Positions 11,605 through 24,163 are shown, counted from the stretch's first letter. The stretch: DNA of 64,000 nucleotides from Paramecium tetraurelia (GCF_000165425.1 NW_001799462.1:62001-126000); one strand, 5' to 3'. Program-made: numbers and translations. Notes: generated from the sequence alone by a model not told the origin.

Positions 11605-13374
11605 ATGTCGAGTTTTCACAATAGTCACAACAGTGAGGTTAATTCCCCCAGAATCAAGCCCAAACTAACAGAAGAGCAGAAATTCCATCTCATCGATTAA
11701 TTCTTTGTTAAAAAACTCAAATTTCCAACACTCACCAATGCAATCATAGATGAAGCCATAAGTCAAGATTTTATGCCATTCGATGACAAGGATAAAATTT
11801 TAAGAGACCCCAACAAGCTATCAATTTTCTTTTTAAAATTAGATCCGCAATCTCCTCGCACAAAAGAAGCCCTGGATTCATTAGAATTAGCCGAGAGTGC
11901 ATGTTGCATATTTACATTTTAGTAGTTTCAAATACCTGAACTTCATCCCATTCAAAATCTAATTAATTATATGAACTACCTTACTGAAAAGTATAAGGAA
12001 TTGTTGCGAATTGTGAGTACTAGAAATTTGATTAAAAAGTAAGAGAAACTATAGAAGTCAAAAAACAATCTCAACAAATCACACACACGATAAAATACCT
12101 CAAGTATCAGTCTCCATTACATGTATCAGGCTTCCTCACTGATGGCGGTGCTCTTATCATACCCACAAAGTTGACCACTATAATGTCAAAATCATTCAAT
12201 ACACGTTCTCTCGATTTCTTATAGATTTCCTTTGAAGAGAAACTGGAAATGCAAGCAAAGAAAAGTTAAGAATACCTATAAACTCTTAGTAGATACAAAC
12301 AACTGGAAGAAGAAAAGCTTAAATCTTTATAAGATTATTATTAACAAAAAGTTCCTATTATGGCTAAAAAGGTAGAAACTGTTAAACAAATCAATAAAAT
12401 GTAATAAATCAATAAATTGGCTTAGTAAACAATAAGAACGAAAGAAAATCTTTTAAGATCGCCAGAGGAGAACTCTCGAAAAAATACATGAATTGGAAAT
12501 CAAAGACAGAGAATAAAGAGTCAAAATACAGGAGTGCTTGAATAAGAAACAAGAAATCACTCAACAAAATAAAATTTAATTTAATTCGTAATACAATCAA
12601 GAGTTGAGAGAACAGCAGGAGAGAAACTAAAGAAGGGATGAGGAGAGGAGAGAGAAGAAGAAATTGGCTAATTATATGGAAAATTAATAGATTGAATAGA
12701 TTATGGAGAAGTAAATGGAGAAGGAGTATGTGACTGAGTAATAACTATAAAAATTAAAAGATGAAATTAATCAAAAGAGACAATTGAGTCTTTAGAAATA
12801 AGAATATGCATAGTAAAAGGTAATGTAAACTCAGATTGAATATCAATAAAATAAACTTGAATAATACATTAAATATGCTGATTTGAGTAATAAGATGGTT
12901 GAAGAATAAATGTAAATCAAGAGTGAATAATTAGATCAGGTAAAAACTAAATTAGCTACTTAATTTAGAACGGTGAAGAAAAACAAAGAAAAATTGAATC
13001 ATATTTTGGAACAGAAAATAGAATCTATAAAAAAGAAGGAAAATGATAAAGGTATTATTATTTGAATTCATTTTAGACATTTCGGGTAGATTAATGTCAA
13101 TTTAATCAAGTATTGATATAAAAATCAAAGAATAAACAGAAAAAAATAGAATGAAATATTAAAGGGCCTTAAATAATACCAGAGCATTCGCAGAGGAAAG
13201 AGAAGTATATACTCTAATCATTAATAGAGAGAACAATAAAAGCTAATTGAAAAAATGGTTGAAAAAAGTCAAAAGTAAAGGCATCTCAAAAATCAAAAAG
13301 AACAATATAGCCAAGCAATATTAAAATAGCATTTACTTTAAAGATAAAGTGTTGATAAAATTGTATTTTAATGA
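11605..13374 (+). CDS. Coiled-coil protein with a folded N-terminal part, 556 aa
   Basis: Five exons with introns at 12104-12129, 12401-12425, 13052-13076 and 13205-13227 (26, 25, 25, 23 nt). Total coding length is a multiple of three. Residues 1-150 look globular, with LTEEQKFHLIDQFFVKKL and PFDDKDKILRDPNKLSIFF. From about residue 200 to the end the chain is one long Glu/Gln/Lys-rich coiled coil. The intron at 12104 ends in CAG, the others in TAG. A structural role at the cytoskeleton or basal body is plausible in a ciliate, but nothing here identifies it. It converges on the kinase gene with 61 bp between the stops. Confidence 0.7.
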
Positions 13375-13435
13375 ATTTTAATAAATTCGTTTGCTCTAAA
13401 TACATACATTGTTTCATTATTTAATTTAAATACAA

Positions 13436-14344
13436 TCATTTTTATTAAGTGAGTCTTTTTTTAATCTCATCAACTATCTGATCTGAGGTAGCAGACTTAT
13501 CTGCCAATAGTTAAATTAATTCATCAGCTGAGTATCTCATCTGAAACTTTACACACAGTAATTTTTAAATAATTGTTCTAACATATTCTGGTAATATGGT
13601 TAATTTTAATTCCTTCCAAAAAACATTCCATTCCTCTTTCTAAATGAGTTTCCACCAAGCATCTTCCGTTTATGGATTGTTTGATTCAAATGGAGGGTGT
13701 CCTGTCACCATAATAAAATAAACAACTCCCAACGAAAACATGTCACATTTTTTTAAATCGCTTGGGGTATTCCAAATTTCAGGAGCTGTATAACCTTCAC
13801 TCCCAGATACAGTAGTTTTTGGAATTGGAGCTTGTCCATTAATCTTAGCAAATCCAAAATCACATAATTTTACAATGAAATCCCCAGAAATTAGTAGATT
13901 ATCTAATTTAATGTCTCCGTGAGTTATTCCTTTTGCGTGAAGATACTACAAAGCTTAAGCAATTTAGAGTATTATTCCATTAGCAATAGCCAAAGGTAAA
14001 GGCCCTTAAAGTAAGATTTTATAAAGAGAGCCATTGGACATTAATTCAAGAAGCATACAAGAGCAGTCTGAACAATATCCAATCATGGTGATAATGTGTG
14101 GATGTTGAATGTGGCGAAGTATCTGGATCTCGTTCTCTTGAAAATATGATATTATAATTACGAATAAATTAATTGCATTTTACTCATTGGTTTATGCCAA
14201 GCATTTTAATGCAAATTGTTGTTTAGTTGATTTGTTCATAGTCAAAAACACTGTACTATCATGCCCTTTACCTATCAATTTGGAGAAATTCATTTAATAA
14301 TTTGCGGCAAATTGCTCAGGAGTAAACATTAAATTATTAATCAT
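13436..14344 (-). CDS. Protein kinase with altered catalytic loop (HGD), 293 aa
   Basis: Starts ATG 14344 (a second in-frame ATG lies at 14329) and ends TGA 13438-13436. The glycine-rich loop reads LIGKGHDSTVF and the lysine block FALKC. The catalytic loop is HGDIKLDN where most kinases have HRDxKxxN. The DFGFAK and SGSEGYTAPE blocks and the DMFSLGVVYFIMVTGHPPF block are present. An apparent 27-nt intron (14161-14135) would end in GAG. Leaving it in inserts nine mostly hydrophobic residues before helix C, so I favour splicing. Asp of the catalytic loop, the DFG Asp and the Lys are all present, so activity is likely despite the Arg-to-Gly change. Best described as a small cytosolic Ser/Thr kinase related to CAMK/ULK-like ciliate kinases; the exact family is uncertain. 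Confidence 0.85.
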
Positions 14345-14368
14345 TATTAATATTATCAATATATCAGA

Positions 14369-15400
14369 TCAAAAGCCTTTAGTAGCCATCATTCTTCCCA
14401 ATATAGCATTTAAATTTTCATCAAGTAGTTCATCCACTTTTAAACCAAGATGTCTCTTTGGATCCTTCTTACCTGTATTCTTGATTTTGGTTTCCTATTC
14501 TCCTTTTTTGGATTCATCCTCTACAATTTAAAAGAATCCATACCTATCAATTTCTAATAATCTAAAGCTAATTTGGACATATCTTCAACACACGATTCAT
14601 TTCTTTTACTATTTTCACTAGCAGAATTACATCTATTAATTTATAGGATTATAATTATATACTTTAATCCTTCAGTCCAACTATTTTTATATAAATTTTA
14701 TAGCATTTTCTATTCTAAATCATTGCACTTAAATTTGATGTTAATGGAATAATAGTATCTATTCAATCCTCTTAACAATGCTTCTAAACCTGGTTTTTAT
14801 AGATGCCCTGTATTTGAAGTAGTTTATCTTGGTTCTTATTAGCTGAGCATATTTTATTATGGAATCAATCTGAATGCATCAATTACTACTTTGCCTCTGA
14901 CTGATTGAATTGGGTCAATGACTACAGCAATTGATTTCTTATTTAACTATTCATAGGATTATTGAGTATTGATATCAACTTTTAAATAATGAGGAATGCA
15001 TAAGTACCACTTGAAAGCCAACATCCATATGATGGATGTGAGTGATACCATCCAATACAATTTTCCATTCTTCCTGTTAAGTTGAGAAGTTCAACCATCT
15101 TTTTATTGAAAAATTGGGCTCCACAGATTCCACGGAAACACTCACTTGCTGTTTAAGGCATCGAAAAAACATCATAAACTCTAATGTGATAATCGTCGAC
15201 AATGTCTCCTAATAAAAGACCCATGACTTCAAATGGAATTCCTGCCCTGGCATGCTGGAAGATTATTTTGTAATTACTTTAAGCATCTTGATTAAAGCAA
15301 GGGCACTGATAGTGACTTATTCAGCTGTATCAGGAATGGATGCTTCAGGATTGACTGCTTAACCTGCTCCAAATTATTGAATAAGGTTTTGAATGTCCAT
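14369..15400 (-). CDS. RPN11: 26S proteasome lid deubiquitinase Rpn11, 308 aa
   Basis: ATG 15400, TGA 14371-14369, introns at 15277-15255 (23), 15007-14979 (29), 14662-14633 (30) and 14543-14521 (23). The JAMM metalloprotease signature is complete: EVMGLLLG, then [17 protein letters not shown] with both His, Ser and Asp. Family landmarks follow, including [29 protein letters not shown] and KKDPKRHLG. Rpn11 removes ubiquitin chains from substrates at the proteasome lid. Total coding length is a multiple of three. A segment of about 40 nt just before the JAMM motif reads in the wrong frame: DVFSMPQ and KKMVELL are in frame, but [10 protein letters not shown] between them is encoded one base over, implying two compensating indels. 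It is divergent from the gene at 15482, with an 81-bp shared upstream region. Confidence 0.93.
15085..15145 (-). other. Two compensating frame shifts inside Rpn11
   Basis: On the minus strand, frame a gives ...DVFSMPQTA then a non-conserved run, then NKKMVELL. Frame b over the same bases gives [13 protein letters not shown], which is what Rpn11 should have here. The net change is zero modulo three. Removing 22-nt and 26-nt GT...AG pieces would also fix the frame but would delete conserved residues. Confidence 0.6.
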
Positions 15401-15481
15401 GATTATTTGAATGAAATATAAAAAACTAATACCGATGTTGAGATTATTTATAAATTATAATTGATAAGAAAAAATTGCAAA

Positions 15482-16273
15482 ATGATTGGAATCAGCTTTG
15501 TTTAGATGGGCGGATTTCAATAGAATCAATATAATTCTGATATGTAAATTTTGTAAGAGAATTCTGATAAAATATGTGCCATTTTAATGTTTGAAGTTAC
15601 ATCAAGACTCTCTTATAATGGCATAAAGAAGTTACTAGAAATTGCTAAAAAGTCCATATGGTAAAAGTATTTAATAAAGTATACTAATTAAATAAGCAAA
15701 TAGGTTAAAACTAGAGAATTACATTCAATCTAAAAATAAATATCCAACACTATAATGTCTCTTTTAAATCTAAATATGAGAAGCAATATCCATATTTATT
15801 AATTTTATTAGATTAATTAATAACTTATCGTAACCATTGTGAAGCCAGTCTTCCATTCCTTCAAATTTTCATTATTTTTATCCATGATATTACTATAGAT
15901 GCGATATAATTTGATAAAATATAAAAAGAAGATAACTTGATCTAGAGTATCAGCTAACGGATGATGAAGTTTAATGATAAATTAATAAAATATCTGATAG
16001 ACTGGTGATTATTTTTAAATCAAGTGAATTAGCAACTAGATTTTAAGATTAATCAGGTTTTAATTGTGTTTGTCCTATGTATCAAAAAAAGAGAAAATAG
16101 CTCCTTTGTAATCAGCAGTGTTAAATTAAGTTATATAATATTTAATAAAAACTATCTCTATAAGGGCAATATAAGGTTTTTTAAAATTTTTTGAGATACA
16201 GAGTTGCTTTGTTTCTGTTTCAAATTTATTATAAAAAATCTTCTTGAAATTTTCCAGAATTCTGAATTTTTGA
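15482..16273 (+). CDS. Unknown helical protein, about 254 aa, one probable 1-nt deletion
   Basis: ATG 15482 (MIGISFVQMGGFQQNQYNS...). The frame runs well to about 15755. It then continues convincingly one base over as KSKYEKQYPYLLILLDQL and FIHDITIDAIQFDKIQKED, which fits one missing T in the TTTT run near 15757. A 28-nt intron (16005-16032, GTGATT...TTAG) removes an in-frame TGA and joins to KKEKIAPLQSAVLNQV before TGA 16271-16273. The product would be a mostly helical protein with Leu/Ile-rich segments. No family was recognised. Because all frames in this AT-rich region are fairly open under the ciliate code, the exact exon path is less certain than for neighbours. Confidence 0.45.
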
Positions 16274-16407
16274 AGTTTCTTTGATTACCTCAATTCTTTT
16301 AATTAGACTTATGTTGAATGTGTAGACCCTTGAGAGCATTGTCATCAACAGGGTATTCAGAATTAAGAGATAGATTTTCGTTTTACAAACATATATATAT
16401 ATTATTA

Positions 16408-17971
16408 ATGAAAGATGTTTAAGAATAATAATAGCGAATCCCTGACGCATACAGAGTTTTTGTATTAATTTCCATCACTAATTTACTTGTGAGTCTTGAC
16501 CATGGTATAATTCCTGCAGGTTTGTATTTACTATTTAAAATGTTAAGCAAGCGTCCAGGTTCAGAGTGCACTGAAATTATCAAATTAAGAATTGGGAGTA
16601 TTGGGATCATTAGTGTATGCAGGGACTGTAGTGATGGGTTTTATAGCTTCCTTCATATTTTTGAAATACAATCCTCTAAGAGTTATTGAAATCAGTATGA
16701 TTACTATGATTTTGAGTCTGTTTGTGTTTACTTTGCAATTTGATGTTGCATGGCCTTATTATCTAAGTCGATTCATAACTGGTGCAGCCTAAGCTCCTTT
16801 AATTGTATACTTCCCCGTTTGGGTGGACACATTTGGTTAAGATAACAAAACAGTCTGGCTGACAATCCTCCAAGGGGGAGTGCCTTTTGGCGTGTTTGTA
16901 GGCTATGTATTGGCAAGTGTGATAGCAGCTCAATGGAATGTAATATTATAGTGAAATTATGAAAAGTGGCGATGGGCATTTTATTTACAAATCGGTGTAC
17001 TTGTACCAAGTATTGCATTGCTGTCTCGACAACCTCACTAAAACATAGATGTGAGACCCTATGTTAAGGATAGCAGTAATACATATGAAAAGATGCCTTA
17101 TTTTGAATTGATCAAATTAACATTGAAATCTAGACCATATGTAGTAATGACAGTAGTTCTGGGGATGCTCTATTTTTCAGTAACGGGAATATAATTTTGG
17201 ATATCCAATTATCTAGTTACAGTCTTGTGCTTTAATTAAGGCTTGGTTAATACACTTTTTAGTTTGGATTCAATTACAGGTCCCACTCTTGGGTGTGTTT
17301 TAGGTAGATAAATCATTTAATGTTAATCATAGGAGGACTGATAACTCAACATTATGGAGGGTATGATTCTAAGAATGCTTATTACATTACTTGTATTGCA
17401 GCAATTTTTGGATCATTGGCTTCAATTTGTGTGACACTTACAACCAATTTGTGGGCCATCACAGGATTTATTTGGTTGTTGCTCTTCTTTGGAGGTGCTT
17501 TAGTACCAATCATGACCGGTATAACACATAAGTAACTTCTAGGAATAGTACTATCATCGGTAAATTAAGGAATGCGCTCGTTTGCTAATTCCAATACAAC
17601 TACTTATGTAAATCTCTTTGGGTATTTGCCTGCTCCAATTGTTTATGGATATTTATCAACGATTTCTCCGAATTTAGGATACTATTGTTTGATGTACTGT
17701 CCAAGCGTCGGTTGTTTAATGATCATATGGACTACATATCATGAAAGAAGAAAGGATTGTCTTGTGGGGGATAAATCGATGGATTCCATGGAAATGCATC
17801 CCCCTTCTGCTAGGAGTACTTCTGTGATGTAGATCATCTAGAATTTTCATAATCAATCCGACGGTAATGTATTATAAAATTACATAAGATTTCGTTAAGG
17901 AGGTCCTGGAGTTTCATTCAACACCAATCAATAATATCACTACAACACTTTACTACGAAAAGTAATTGTGA
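16408..17971 (+). CDS. Major facilitator superfamily transporter, Spinster-like, 484 aa
   Basis: Five exons with introns at 16520-16547 (28), 16940-16966 (27, containing an in-frame TGA), 17304-17332 (29) and 17864-17888 (25). Total length is a multiple of three. About twelve hydrophobic segments are visible. The first loop contains LDHGIIPAA. The region LSNQELGVLGSLVYAGTVVM with a following FITGAAQAPL and ILQGGVPFGVFVGYV is the pattern of the Spinster branch of MFS carriers, proton-coupled lysolipid or sphingolipid transporters in animals. Splicing at 16940 restores WNWRWAFYLQIG, the conserved cytoplasmic loop into helix 6. The C-terminal tail is short and polar. Substrate is unknown; a lysosomal, vacuolar or plasma membrane location is inference. 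Confidence 0.88.
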
Positions 17972-18043
17972 TTTTTAATAAAGAATTCTGTTTATTGTTT
18001 ATAGTAAAAATATTATAATTTATAATTTACTTTTTATTTTTAC

Positions 18044-21000
18044 ATGTCTGAGAATACACTTTTCAATGAGTGTTTAGCCTGCAAGATGAAATTTGAGACA
18101 AGACAATAATTGGAGAACCATGTCAGGAAGGTAATTATTCAAGATTTAACAGAATAGTTTTGTGTGAGTTCAGATTATGGGTCTTAAAACAAATTAGAAG
18201 AGAAATACTAGAGAGAATTATTGAATTTAAAAAAGAGCAATGTTCCTGGCGCAAGAGAAATCATAGAGCCTGGTAGACCTCCACCAGGTTAATAACAAAA
18301 GAACTAACTATCTCTAGAAGCCTTAAAGGATTAGATGAAATAATAGGACGATGAATTCAAAAGATTAAATAGAATGGCTTAGAGAAGAAGAGAGGATGAA
18401 ATGGAAGATGAATTGAATAAACTCAAAAATGATAGACAACAGATCAAAATGAAAAGGGATGATGACAGATAGGCATTCGAAGAATTGTTACATGAGGTTG
18501 AATAGAAAAAGGAGAAGGAAATCAGGGCTAGAATTGAAAAAGATGAGATTCGAAGAGCCTTGATGGACTTGGAGAAAGCAAAATTAACAGCGATTGAATA
18601 AGAGAGGAAAAGAGAGTTGGAGAAACTCATTGCTGAAAGGGAGGCTCTCAGAATGAAAGAAAATGAACTCATTAAAGATATTGAATCGATGGAATAGAAT
18701 ACGAAAATGCTTGATTAGATGAGGTAAGAAGAAGTCTCTAAAATCAATAATGTAATTGAAGGAATGCAATTAAAACAAAAAAACAATACAAAACTAAATG
18801 AGGATCTCATTCATGAGAGATCAGACAATGTGGCCAAGTTAAAATTAAAGAGAGAATAATTAGAGGGAGAACGATTGAGAATCATGGACAATTTGGATAG
18901 ATTACGAAATGGTGATTTGAAGGCTGCCTAAAGAGGAGGTACTATGAATTTAGTTGCAAATGCTAAGAATATTTTGGGTGATATGAAATAAATGGAGAAT
19001 TTCAATGCCAAATTACATGATGGAAGATTTGCAGAACAATAACAAAGAATAAATCAATTGAAACAACAGAAACCTGAATTCATGTAATTTGATGGAGATG
19101 AGGCTTATGGATAAAGAGCAACTGTAGGATAGTAGGCTGTGGATATGTATAAAAGTAGGAATCCTTAGACTCACGGCGAACTGTAAGCTTTTAGATAAGG
19201 AATTGAATAACATGCAAATAGTATGATGGATTAGAGTATGTCACAGAGTGTGAATATGAGTTAAGTAAGGAGATAACCCTCCTCCTAAGTCAATAGAGCA
19301 CCAGCCACTAGATTATAGCCCTAATAAACTATATAGAGTTTTCCTGATGTTAACTAATAGCTTTAACAACAATAATAATAACAATAATAAATTGAGGTCT
19401 TAAAAAATGCTTGGGGTGTTCCCATTCCTTAATTTCAAAATAATCAGTTTCAAATGCTACCCTAATAAGCTTAATAACCATAATTTATAAATAATCCCAT
19501 GATGAATAATCCTATGATGCAATATAACGCATTTGCTTAGCCTCAAATGATGCCTGCTTACAACCCAGTGATGCAACAATAATAATAATAATAAGGGTCA
19601 ACTGCTTTTGGTCAATTTGCTTTGAATCAATTGGCTTTAAATCAGGAAGGCAAAAAGATGAAAGATCCATGGAGCATTTTCAATAGAAAGAATGAATTTT
19701 TTTTGATGAATGAAGTGCGAGGTGTTGATCTGACTGAAGAGGAGAGAGTGCTGATGAGTCTATAGGCTTAAGAAATTGATAGTCTTAGAGTAATTTCTAG
19801 AATTCCTGTAGGGACAGAGTTGTATAGGTTTAAGGTTGAGTAATATAAGGAATTATCTACGATGAGAGCGGAAATAGAGAAGATCGTTCAGGAGTAGCGT
19901 TTACAGGATGCAAGGAGAGAGTTTGAAATGGAAAGGAGAGAGGATGACAGACAATGGGAGAATGAGAAATGGGTAGATGATAATAAGAAGTTCATCATTG
20001 AGAATAGATTAAGGAAAGATAATACCTAGAAAAGATAGTAGATGCAGGCGTATAATCAAAGTGAGGGGTTCGTAGTTCATTGGGATTACACATTAGGATT
20101 ACCTAGAAGGAGCAATTACAGTTAGGTTGTATTCGGAGTTTACAATGGATAACAGGTGATTTGTTAGCCAAGATTGGTTGAACCAAGAGAGAGTGAAACA
20201 GAAAATTAAAATCATAACAGATGCATCTTTGGTGATTCTCACTAAGTTTTTGAGGTACCTGCACATCCAGATACTCTGATGATTATGGAAGTTCAAATTC
20301 CTTTTAGCAAAAGAGTTGAAGACAACGTAGGCAGAACTGAAACCTATGGATGGACTTAAGTGGATCTATTTGATCATAATAAATAATTGAAAAGAGGGAA
20401 ATTTAAATGCCCAGTCTATTATGGACCTACCTACAAGTCCAGAGATCACTGTAGAAGAGATCTAGAACTTAGAGCCTATCCCTAATTGTTGGGTCTATTT
20501 CAGAATAGGATATCCTAATGATAAAGACTATGGGGAAGTCAAAACAATCTATCCTGAATAAACCCAGCATGAATACATAGTGCCTTATATCCATCTGAGA
20601 GGATTGTTTGGAAAGAGAGAAAAGGTGAAAAATATGAAAGGAATGGAAGAAAGCTATGAAAGCAGATATGGGGGCAGAGGATATAAGATGATTGAGGAGA
20701 TTATAGAGGAGAGTTAATTGGTGGGAGGAGCAGGAGGTAAATCCAATATGGAGGAATACGAGATTACTGGGCAGCCACCTCCTATGCAGAAGTATGGAAT
20801 CAGGGAGGAAGAACCTCCTGTTTAAGATGATGGAAAGTAGAAAGGATTGAGACTGATCATTTATAGAGTTGATAACCATTAGGCTAGATCGCATTTGAGA
20901 GTGATGGCAGGATTATTTGAGGAGGGCAATTTAGTTTTGGATGCTAATGGATTGCCTGTTGCATTTAATACTTCTATTCATAATCCTTTGGATCAAAAGA

Positions 21001-23168
21001 ATAGACAAGTTTTAGCAAATGAATACATTATACCCTTACACAAACCTAATGTAGAATATGATGGAATGAATAATAAGGCATCAGGTCAGGATATCATTTT
21101 CTAGGAGGAGTATAGAGTATTTCGAAATTTATATGCTATGATTAAGAAGAACAAGAAGGACTTATATATTGGATTATAAGTAGTTGAAAAACCAGAGCCA
21201 GTTGAATTGCAGGAATCAATTTTGAATGAGACATAGAAGAACTATGCAGGGTTGGAATTCGATCTAAAAGGGTGGCAATTCCTAAAATTGACCTAGGATG
21301 ATGGGAGTCTGTTGACTGGAAGATTCAAGATGAAATTGTTTAAGCCTCCCTTAAGAAGACCACCCATAGATCCTACTAAGGTTTAGGAAATGGATGAAGT
21401 TATTGACTTTGCTTTGCATGAATTTGCGTATACAGAAAAGGATATTGAAGAATTTAAGAAGTAGATGAAGCATAAACACAAGAAACCCAAATTAGAGGAG
21501 ATTAAAGATATTCCATTAGATAATAGTCCATATATTCCTAATTTCTAACAATAATGGATAAATGAACAATTCGAAAGAAGACATGGAATAGACTTTTATA
21601 TTGATGGATTAAGGTTCTTACCTGATAAAGTAACAGCTTGTAAAATGTACATGGAAGTATACAATAGAAGATATGAAAAATTATTTGATGCTGAAACTGC
21701 AGCTCCTGATCTCAATAGTATGGCATATAATCCAACATTCTATTTCAGAAGAGAATTGAGAAAGGAAAAGTTTGATCCTACTGCTGTTGCTTTAATCACT
21801 GTTGTAACAGTAGATAAAAGTACTAATGATAACAGAATTGTTGGATATGCTGCTATTAATTTATTTTTAAATCCTGGTACTAAATCACAACCTGAAGATT
21901 AAAATGAAGATAATTATGTTGTCTATTCTGGAGCATATTAAATACCACTATTTAGTCAATAGTTGGACAGAACACCCCCATTTGATATGAAAAAGATGTA
22001 TATTATAAAATATCAATTAGTTACTCCCACGAACGATCTCCATGTTGTACAGTACTCGTCAGAATGTTCAAAGCACCTCTTAGTGAAGATGGCAAAAGAG
22101 CACTGTCTATCAAAGAGTTTCCTAGTTTAAAGGATCAAATTGCTAGGAACATAATGAGACCTCGTCCTTAATATGGTGCAGGAGCTTACAATACTGATTT
22201 AGCTCCTATCACTGAATCTGAAAATGAGTTATTTGCTTAAAGAACTATCAGACCTGATATAAGTGTTCGAGAAGCTGCTTATTTATTGATAAAGGGAGAA
22301 TAAATTAACAGATAATACAAGGATAATGAAATTATAAACTATTTGGACAACCGTATATCGTTAACTCATGATACTTTTATGATCGATATGATGTATTTCG
22401 CCAAATATAGACCACAGGCAGGATTCAAATTGACTGTGGATGGACTGCATAATGTTGTGAATCAATCACACATGTATGTGGTGTTTTATTCTTTGTCATA
22501 ACCAGGAACATTTTATCTAGAACCCAGAGACATTACTCAAGGACATATGTGTTCTAATTATGACTTCGATTCCAAAATCAATACTCCTGAATTTGATGAT
22601 GCTTGGTTTAAATTCAAAGAAAATGCCAACAGATATCAGAATATAATTTTGGACATTAAATCAGTTCCATTCTCTAAACCTGATGGAGCAATTTCTGATG
22701 TGGGTTGGACTATATTGCCAGTGTTCTCCCCGGATAATTATGTCATGTCCAACTGTTATCAATTACCAGTGTTCAGAGGATCAGTTCCAAGAGCTGTGAT
22801 TGAAGATATTAAAAAACAAGATGCTTGGGATTATCTTCGAGATCAAGTCACAAATAACAAAGTGTTTTATCTCAAAAATATGTCCATCATCGTTAGATTG
22901 GTGGATGCTTAGAGAGAAGTAATTATTAATTTAATTGTAGGGCCATTTTAATAAACGTATGGATTGCGATAGATTACAGTATAAGTATTTGCCACAAGGA
23001 GAACGAATCAAACAATGGTCTTACAATCCTGCAGTCGTTTTGGATTAGATGAGTATGAAGACTATCAAATCTTTGATACCGTTCAAAGACAATCCTGCTG
23101 CTTACAATAGAAAAGTCACAGAGTACTTTGCCAATTCATATGGTTTAACCCAATATCTTGGAAGTTGA
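18044..23168 (+). CDS. Large CCDC17-like protein: zinc finger, coiled coil, Gln-rich linker, repeated beta-rich domains; 1,676 aa
   Basis: Five exons with introns at 18131-18157 (27), 20451-20472 (22), 21998-22020 (23) and 22919-22940 (22). Length is an exact multiple of three. A finger at residues 10-35 reads CLACKMKFETRQQLENHV followed, after the first intron, by RKFC. This C2HC layout is found at the start of animal CCDC17. Residues 60-330 form a long charged coiled coil. About 400-540 is Gln/Asn/Pro/Met-rich. From about 640 on come several beta-rich blocks with C2-like features (FRIGYPNDKDYG, SPCCTVLVRMF, DVGWTILPVF). The C-terminus is NSYGLTQYLGS. CCDC17 is found in ciliated organisms, so a ciliary or basal-body role is plausible but inferred. 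Assignment rests on domain order and remembered family features, not on an alignment. Confidence 0.72.
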
Positions 23169-23184
23169 TTATATATATAATTTT

Positions 23185-23621
23185 ATGTAACATATTCAAA
23201 AAAGCAATTAAGATGTGCTTGAATTTCATATTACCAATAATGCCCAATTTTATCAACAAAACATCATTTAAGAAAAAAGCACAAATTGTAAACTACCCCT
23301 ACCCAAACTGACCACATTAGAAGATATTAAATTGGTATCTTCCACTCAGGTCTCTGGAGACGGTCATAGCAATTCTGTTTTGATTATTTGTTCTGGGTGC
23401 TAAAACAAGGTATTCCCAATTTTAATAAGGTCTAAACTGTGCTTACTCACCATTCTGGAATATCAACTATATTCGTAGGATTCCTTCTTCTCCTCTGTTC
23501 TTTTGGATTTTTTTGTGTGGCTTGCATTCCTTGTTGTTTAGATGATTGCAAAGATATAAGACACAATTGCCCAAAATGTCAAAGAACTTTAGGGAAAACT
23601 TCATTTAAAATACTAAAATGA
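23185..23621 (+). CDS. LITAF-domain (SIMPLE-like) membrane-associated zinc protein, 138 aa
   Basis: ATG 23185 lies 16 bp after the preceding stop. One 20-nt intron (23410-23429), TGA 23619-23621. The C-terminal half is a LITAF domain: a CSGCQNKVQT first zinc knuckle, then a hydrophobic insertion (FVGFLLLLCSFGFFCVAC, IPCC) and a second knuckle HNCPKCQRTLG. In this family the two half-sites join to bind zinc while the hydrophobic part inserts into the cytosolic face of endosomal or lysosomal membranes. The N-terminal half is polar and unremarkable. Splicing brings NK next to VQTV, matching the family consensus. Confidence 0.9.
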
Positions 23622-23639
23622 CTAGATTTATATGTAATA

Positions 23640-24163
23640 TCATTTCCTTAAGTAAATTCTTTTAATTCTTTCAATTTCTTATTGTGTCATAAACGAATTC
23701 ATAATTTTCTCCCTTTCCCTCAAATAAGCAGCTGAGTCTGAAATCACTCCTCTTTAGACACCAGAAGGGGCAGTGTAACTTAGTTCCACTTTGATTGGAG
23801 AATCTTATTTTATTTCCTTTTTGTAAACGTCTCTGTCGTATTCGTATTGCTGCGTTTATAAATGCTTATTATTATAATTCGGTCGGTAATTATAGGAATT
23901 CTAGTACCGTTCTTCCACTAAGGATTAATTCAAATCCCTGGGTTACTGCTGGTAATAAGAATATTGTAATTCATTTCGCTTGTAATTCCTCTTGAATTCC
24001 TCATATCTTGCCAACTACTAATCCAATCGACTTTGGTCCTCTCTTTTATAAAACGCACTGGATGTTCTATTCTATTCAGGTATATAATCTCTATATAGAT
24101 GATAAACTGAATACGGGATTTGGACATTCCTAAATTTGAAAGACTTCGTTGAGGCTGATTCAT
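23640..24163 (-). CDS. Small charged Gln/Tyr-rich protein, about 165 aa
   Basis: ATG 24163, TGA 23642-23640. The body is clear: FYKREDQSRLDQQLARYEEF, then a Tyr/Gln/Asn-rich middle, then a conserved-looking SAAYLREREKIMN and a basic helix before the stop. The first exon (MNQPQRSLSNLGMSKS) must be joined by removing about 26 nt (24114-24089). That intron would end in GAG, which is unusual here. An alternative reads the upstream part in the downstream frame without a clear ATG. No family was recognised. The 3' end lies 18 bp from the stop of the convergent LITAF gene and the 5' end about 43 bp from the upstream kinase stop. Confidence 0.6.

Noticed and set aside
14135-14161. Reading the kinase H segment VIIIISYFQ as coding
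   Set aside because: It is in frame, but would insert nine mostly hydrophobic residues before helix C, whereas removing 27 nt gives a normal NEIQILRHIQHPH block. Kept as intron with reservation.
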